From NCBI RefSeq assembly GCF_032144095.1, contig NZ_JAVSNJ010000002.1, positions 186,001-250,000 on the forward strand: a DNA stretch of 64,000 bases. The letters are read 5' to 3'. Position 1 is the first letter of the stretch, and every line of letters begins with the position of its first letter. The stretch is from Sphaerochaeta sp032144095. Lineage in GTDB: Bacteria; Spirochaetota; Spirochaetia; Sphaerochaetales; Sphaerochaetaceae. The position numbers and the translations under genes were made by a program. Positions 60,202 through 64,000 of this stretch are shown here, piece by piece. Under the pieces are notes generated by a model. The model saw nothing but the letters and a program-made list of their open reading frames with translations, did no database searches and was not told the origin of the DNA.

Positions 60202-60352
60202 CTCTTCCTCCAAGCCCGGACCGAAACATATGCAACAGACCAGTCGATCCGAACGATTTGCGTGATAGGTAATTGTACCACTGCCTGTATCCCTCCACAA
60301 CAAAGAAAGGGAATAGCGATAAGATTTGTCGGCGACCTAAACCCTATACCTA

Positions 60353-62476
60353 TCACCCCTCTTGGACAGTTTCTGGATAGTGGATAGATTCCTCTGCGAT
60401 CATCTCGACAAACAGGGGCGCAAGCTCAGGATCAAACTGGGTATTGCTGCAGCGCACTATCTCTTGCATTGCCTCCTGCAGTGAGACACCACTACGGTAG
60501 GTCCTTTGGCTGGTCATTGCATCAAAGGCATCGCACAACCCAAGGATACGGGAATTGAAGGGTATCTGCTGGCCTGCAAGCTTGTTGGGATAGCCTGTTC
60601 CATCCCACCGTTCATGATGACAGAGCACCTGCTCGGCCATGGGTGCATAGAGGGTGACCGAACTGAGGATGTTGAACCCAATCTCCGGGTGTCGGAATAT
60701 CTCGTTCCACTCCTGGCCACTCAAGGCACCTTTCTTGTTGAGAACCTTATCGGAGATGGCGATCTTCCCGATATCGTGCATGACCGCTACCGTACTCAAA
60801 TCCTGGATCTCTTTCTCAGACAGTCCCAACTTCATGCCAAAGCGTGTTGCCAGGGAGGCTACCCTCTTGCTGTGCTCCATCTCCCTGGAGCTCTTCCTGA
60901 AGAGGGATTGGAGCAACAGGTCTATCATCTTTAGCCGTGCACCCTGGCTTTCTACAACCTTGTTGCTTAAGAGAGTATCCTCAGCTCGCTTATGGAGCTC
61001 CCCGATAGACATCTGCACATACTCCTTCTTTGCATATCCAATGGAGATGGAGAGGCCATACCACAAAAATGACTGTTCGGAGAGGGCCTCCTGGATCTGT
61101 TTGATCACCCGCTCGGCCACCTGTTCATCAGAATTGGTAAAGAGGATTGCAAACTCATCACCATCGACCCTAGCAACCAGTTGGCCTGGATGCCAGGGCC
61201 GTTGCAGGATAATGGCAATTTCGGTGAGCAGGGAGTCACCGGTTGCATGGCCATAGGCCTCATTGATAAGTTTCAACCCATTGATATCAAGCAACATCAA
61301 GATCAGGGGATAGTTGGTTGACCAATCCAGCTCCTGGACCCTTGCATAGAACGATTGCCTGTTCAACAGGCCAGTGAGGGCATCGTGGGTGCTCACGTAG
61401 TGCAGTTTGCTCAGCTGTGACCGCTTCTCCGTTCCATCGATGAAGATGATTACAACCCCGAGTATCTTGCCATCATCATCCAGTATCGGGGAGACATTGT
61501 CTTCGATGGAAAGTAGCTTGCCACCCTTGTCGATCAACCTGACTTCCGTGTTGTTATACTCCTTGGGAAGACCGGTCCTGAGGACTGCATACGCCCAGGG
61601 TTCACACGCCTCCAATGTCAGACCATCGACAATATGAAAGATATCCCGCAACTCCCTACCCTTCGCATCCTGGATGGACCATCCGGTCATCTTCTCTGCC
61701 AACCGGTTCATGGACACTACCCTAGCCTCGGTGTCGGTGGTGATGACTCCCTCCCCAAGGGAACGCAATGTAGTCTCCATAAGTTTTTTCTCTTCATTGT
61801 CCCGTCTTTGCAACAGCTGAAAATGCTCGGAGGCTTCCTGGGCCTTTTGTTGCTCGACCCTTGCCCGCCTACTATTTTTCAGGATGCCCACCATGAAGAG
61901 TACCAACAGGAACACAATGCAGAGGGCTGCGGTAATTTCTGCTGTACGCAACCTTGCGAGGGAGTAGAAATCCCTCGTCCTGAAGGTAAGGCCAAGCCCT
62001 AGGCCTGTTGGTATGGACGAGATGGGGACCAAGACAGTTGTCCAGGTTCCAAAGGAGTCGGAATAGGGTTTTGTTATTATGGGACCGCCAACCAATTGGG
62101 AGCTGAAAGTCCCATCGGGAAAGGAATGAAAGGGCTGTCCCACTTCCAGAGGATGGATGGTTCCAGATTCAATGGAGTATAAAAATGCACTCTTGACCGC
62201 TGGTATCACGGAGACTGTGCTCGACACCCTCTGGGTAAGCTCTAGATGTTCGCCCCCACCTGCACCTTGTGCAAAATCCTGAAATGCAAGCAGTTCATCA
62301 GCTGTAAAAAATGTTGAGAAGATATGAACGCCATTGATAACCTTCTCCTCAAAAGTCTTGGTAATCGCATGGTATGCAAAAACTGCAGAAAAAGCAGCAA
62401 CTGCGCACAAAACCAATACAAGCAGGCCTGGCGAGAGCCTAATGGAGGAGAAAGTTTTTTTTTGGAACCGTTGCAT
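60353..62476 (-). CDS. PAS-GGDEF-HD-GYP membrane protein (cyclic-di-GMP turnover)
   Basis: A 707-residue membrane protein. Two transmembrane helices (about residues 15-35 and 180-200) enclose an extracellular sensor domain, followed by a PAS domain (about 240-360), a GGDEF domain near 385-530, and an HD-GYP domain near 540-690. The GGDEF motif reads DGDEF (first Gly changed), so synthesis may be reduced or lost, while HD-GYP keeps VMHDIGK and HHERWDGTGYP, as in active c-di-GMP phosphodiesterases. GGGAAGG selects ATG 62474-62476. Confidence 0.92.
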   Translation of the reverse strand: MQRFQKKTFSSIRLSPGLLVLVLCAVAAFSAVFAYHAITKTFEEKVINGVHIFSTFFTADELLAFQDFAQGAGGGEHLELTQRVSSTVSVIPAVKSAFLYSIESGTIHPLEVGQPFHSFPDGTFSSQLVGGPIITKPYSDSFGTWTTVLVPISSIPTGLGLGLTFRTRDFYSLARLRTAEITAALCIVFLLVLFMVGILKNSRRARVEQQKAQEASEHFQLLQRRDNEEKKLMETTLRSLGEGVITTDTEARVVSMNRLAEKMTGWSIQDAKGRELRDIFHIVDGLTLEACEPWAYAVLRTGLPKEYNNTEVRLIDKGGKLLSIEDNVSPILDDDGKILGVVIIFIDGTEKRSQLSKLHYVSTHDALTGLLNRQSFYARVQELDWSTNYPLILMLLDINGLKLINEAYGHATGDSLLTEIAIILQRPWHPGQLVARVDGDEFAILFTNSDEQVAERVIKQIQEALSEQSFLWYGLSISIGYAKKEYVQMSIGELHKRAEDTLLSNKVVESQGARLKMIDLLLQSLFRKSSREMEHSKRVASLATRFGMKLGLSEKEIQDLSTVAVMHDIGKIAISDKVLNKKGALSGQEWNEIFRHPEIGFNILSSVTLYAPMAEQVLCHHERWDGTGYPNKLAGQQIPFNSRILGLCDAFDAMTSQRTYRSGVSLQEAMQEIVRCSNTQFDPELAPLFVEMIAEESIHYPETVQEG

Positions 62477-62641
62477 GTGACCTTCCCTAGTACTTCTAGA
62501 AGGAATCATACAACAAAAAACAAGAATACTGTAAAAATTGCTGACAAATAGCGATAATTATTTACCAAAACAAGACACTATATAGAAAGTGTATAGAGCC
62601 GAATATCCGCAAATATACACAATGAAGCCTATGGCTAGAGA

Positions 62642-62935
62642 TCAACGGTATAGGCTCTTCCTCACTTCCTTCCCTTCAGAGAATTCGGCCTCATACTCGA
62701 TCTGTCCCAGTTTGTCATACCTGATCCAGGTTCCCTGTTTTTGTCCGTTCTTGAAATTGCCGACCTGCCAAAGCATCCCGTTCTCACGGTAGAAGACCCA
62801 CTTGCCTTCCATCTGCTCGTCCCCTACCACAGGTCCCTGGGCTTTTACCATTCCTGTCTTGAAATAATAGGTAAGAATATTTCCCCTCTGGGAAGAGATT
62901 TTTTGCCCATTTGCATAGGTCTTTTCTCGTTCCAT
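62642..62935 (-). CDS. MORN-repeat / YwqK-like protein
   Basis: A 97-residue soluble protein with MORN-type repeats YYFKTGMVKAQGPVV..MEGKWVFYRENGMLWQVGNFKNGQKQGTW..YDKLGQIEYEAEF (G-x-W-x-x-Y pattern). Such proteins are also annotated as YwqK-type antitoxins, but no toxin is nearby. AAGGAG nine bases before the ATG sets the start at 62935; a seven-residue longer form is possible. Confidence 0.75.
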   Translation of the reverse strand: MEREKTYANGQKISSQRGNILTYYFKTGMVKAQGPVVGDEQMEGKWVFYRENGMLWQVGNFKNGQKQGTWIRYDKLGQIEYEAEFSEGKEVRKSLYR

Positions 62936-63012
62936 GGCATCAAGCTCCTTGTACATCTTCCTGCAAGAAGCTTACCATAGATTGTACAGGTAAACCATAA
63001 GGATGGGACGCA

Positions 63013-63041
63013 TTGCAACCTTTTTCAGGTTGTACTATAGT
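63013..63041 (+). promoter_or_regulatory. Promoter of GNAT acetyltransferase gene
   Basis: TTGCAA (63013-63018), 17-base spacer, TATAGT (63036-63041), about 35 bases before the ATG. Confidence 0.55.
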
Positions 63042-63075
63042 TTATGGCGATATTTCTTGCAAAAGGCAGGTCCTC

Positions 63076-63636
63076 ATGAGTGGACAAACCCACAAAAGAT
63101 TTGCAGCAACCTTGGAATCAGAACGCCTCCATTTCCGCCATTTCTCCGCCCATGACGCCCAGGATCTCTTTGAGTATGCAGGCGATGAGGAGACAGTTCG
63201 CTATCTCACCTGGCCAAGGCACAAGAGCGTCCAGGAGTCTGAAGAGATCATCCACAAGCTCCTGTCCAACGACCAGACCTATGCCATTGTCCTCAAGCAA
63301 ACTGATAAGGTAGTAGGTTGCATCGACCTTCGATTGCTGACCGAAACGCAGGCATCCTTTGGCTATGTTTTGAACAGGGCATACTGGAACCAGGGTTTCA
63401 TGAGTGAGGCGCTGCACTGCATGCTTGACTACCTTTTTGAGGAACTTGGAATGGGGGAGGTGGAAAGCTGTCATGAGAAGGAGAATCAAGCTTCAGGGAG
63501 GGTAATGACAAAATGTGGGATGCGATGGACCCACCTTGCCTTGGGGGAGACCATGTTTGGAAAGGTCAGTGATAACCAACACTACAGCATAACCCGGGAG
63601 CAGTGGAGCGAAGGAAAAAAATCCAGTAGCTGCTAG
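63076..63636 (+). CDS. GNAT-family N-acetyltransferase (RimJ/RimL type)
   Basis: A 186-residue acetyltransferase: LESERLHFRHFSAHDAQDLFEY, YVLNRAYWNQGFMSEAL (acetyl-CoA loop region) and ENQASGRVMTKCGM. Probably acts on a protein N-terminus or small amine; substrate unknown. The ATG at 63076 follows AGGCAGG; an in-frame extension overlaps the promoter and is discarded. Confidence 0.88.
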   Translation: MSGQTHKRFAATLESERLHFRHFSAHDAQDLFEYAGDEETVRYLTWPRHKSVQESEEIIHKLLSNDQTYAIVLKQTDKVVGCIDLRLLTETQASFGYVLNRAYWNQGFMSEALHCMLDYLFEELGMGEVESCHEKENQASGRVMTKCGMRWTHLALGETMFGKVSDNQHYSITREQWSEGKKSSSC

Positions 63637-63747
63637 AGCATCAGGATAGATCTCGGCTCCTGCACGTTCTCTAGAGTTGTTCAGCGCTCATCAACATATG
63701 GTACAATGGGGAGGTCCTAACACTATTCCTACCCTTGGAGGTCCTTG

Positions 63748-64000
63748 ATGCATGCCCCTGATCTTTCCCTTTTGGAATTTTGCAAACGAATCATCGGTGT
63801 AGAAGGCCTGTCAGGGTCTGAAAAACCTGTAGCAGACCTCATTGCAGAAGAGATGCAGAGAGTTGGGTTTGATGAGGTCATCAGGGATGGGTATGGCACC
63901 ATCATTGGCAAGGTCAGGGGGAATAGGCCTGGAAACCTGATGTTTGAAGGGCATATGGATACGGTAGGTATCCAAGACCGTGCGTCCTGGAAGTATGACC
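63748..64000 (+). CDS. M20-family peptidase, 5' part only
   Basis: 84 codons are in the window before the edge. The N-terminus (LEFCKRIIGVEGLSGSEKPVADLIAEEM) and the zinc-ligand motif FEGHMDTVG (about residue 70) place it with ArgE/DapE/YgeY-type metallopeptidases. GGAGG six bases before the ATG sets the start. The rest is not visible. Confidence 0.85.
   Translation, partial: MHAPDLSLLEFCKRIIGVEGLSGSEKPVADLIAEEMQRVGFDEVIRDGYGTIIGKVRGNRPGNLMFEGHMDTVGIQDRASWKYD

Noticed and set aside
1..64000. CRISPR arrays, insertion sequences, phage genes, rRNA
   Set aside because: No regularly spaced repeats, transposase or integrase motifs, or rRNA sequence were seen on either strand.

Overview
The window looks like a chromosome segment of a free-living, saccharolytic spirochaete of the Sphaerochaeta type. 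This is inferred from the moderate GC content, the density of sugar ABC importers with ROK and LacI regulators, GH13 and GH4 enzymes, and the mix of housekeeping genes. No phage, insertion sequence, CRISPR array or rRNA was found. Genes are tightly packed on both strands, mostly in short operons whose stop and start codons overlap.

Layout. 1-9.4 kb is housekeeping: mutS2 (cut by the window edge) and rsgA; a pentapeptide-repeat protein and an MBL-fold protein; an operon with a CmpB-type membrane protein, YggS, a small membrane protein and an RluD-type pseudouridine synthase; a DMT exporter; tRNA-Val; and IMP dehydrogenase. 9.5-16.4 kb is a sugar-type ABC operon with CutC and an M81 (MlrC-like) metallopeptidase, followed by a ROK regulator. 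16.5-26.3 kb is an alpha-glucan/sucrose locus: a GH13 hydrolase divergent from an importer, an amylosucrase-like enzyme, a LacI regulator and 4-alpha-glucanotransferase. 26.3-31.6 kb holds a secreted beta-rich protein behind a very AT-rich spacer, adk, an extended uracil phosphoribosyltransferase, a TPR lipoprotein, a split chromate transporter and rnhA. 31.6-36 kb is a cobalamin-riboswitch-controlled BtuF/C/D-type importer followed by an acyltransferase and a membrane protein. 36-39 kb holds an oxidoreductase, a UPF0303 protein, a CYTH protein and a membrane protein.

39.2-46 kb is a striking operon: a PotABCD-type importer followed by adenine deaminase and a second aminohydrolase, suggesting import and deamination of adenine-type compounds. 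46-51 kb holds tRNA-Met(CAT), a GH4 enzyme, a ThpR/LigT phosphoesterase, a methyltransferase, a TPR protein and a DUF3793-flavodoxin pair with a palindromic operator. 51-56.3 kb is a complete polyamine operon running from arginine through agmatine and putrescine to spermidine by the carboxyspermidine route (speA, carboxynorspermidine synthase, nspC, speB). 56.4-64 kb holds a secreted protein, an SPFH protein with a small ribbon-helix-helix partner, a 5'-nucleotidase, a GGDEF/HD-GYP protein, a MORN-like protein, a GNAT acetyltransferase and the start of an M20 peptidase.

Regulatory themes seen directly in the bases: several genes have a -10 box ending six bases before the ATG and no Shine-Dalgarno sequence (probable leaderless mRNAs); palindromic operators lie at the sugar and iron-type operons; and strong intercistronic hairpins flank the binding-protein genes of three ABC operons.
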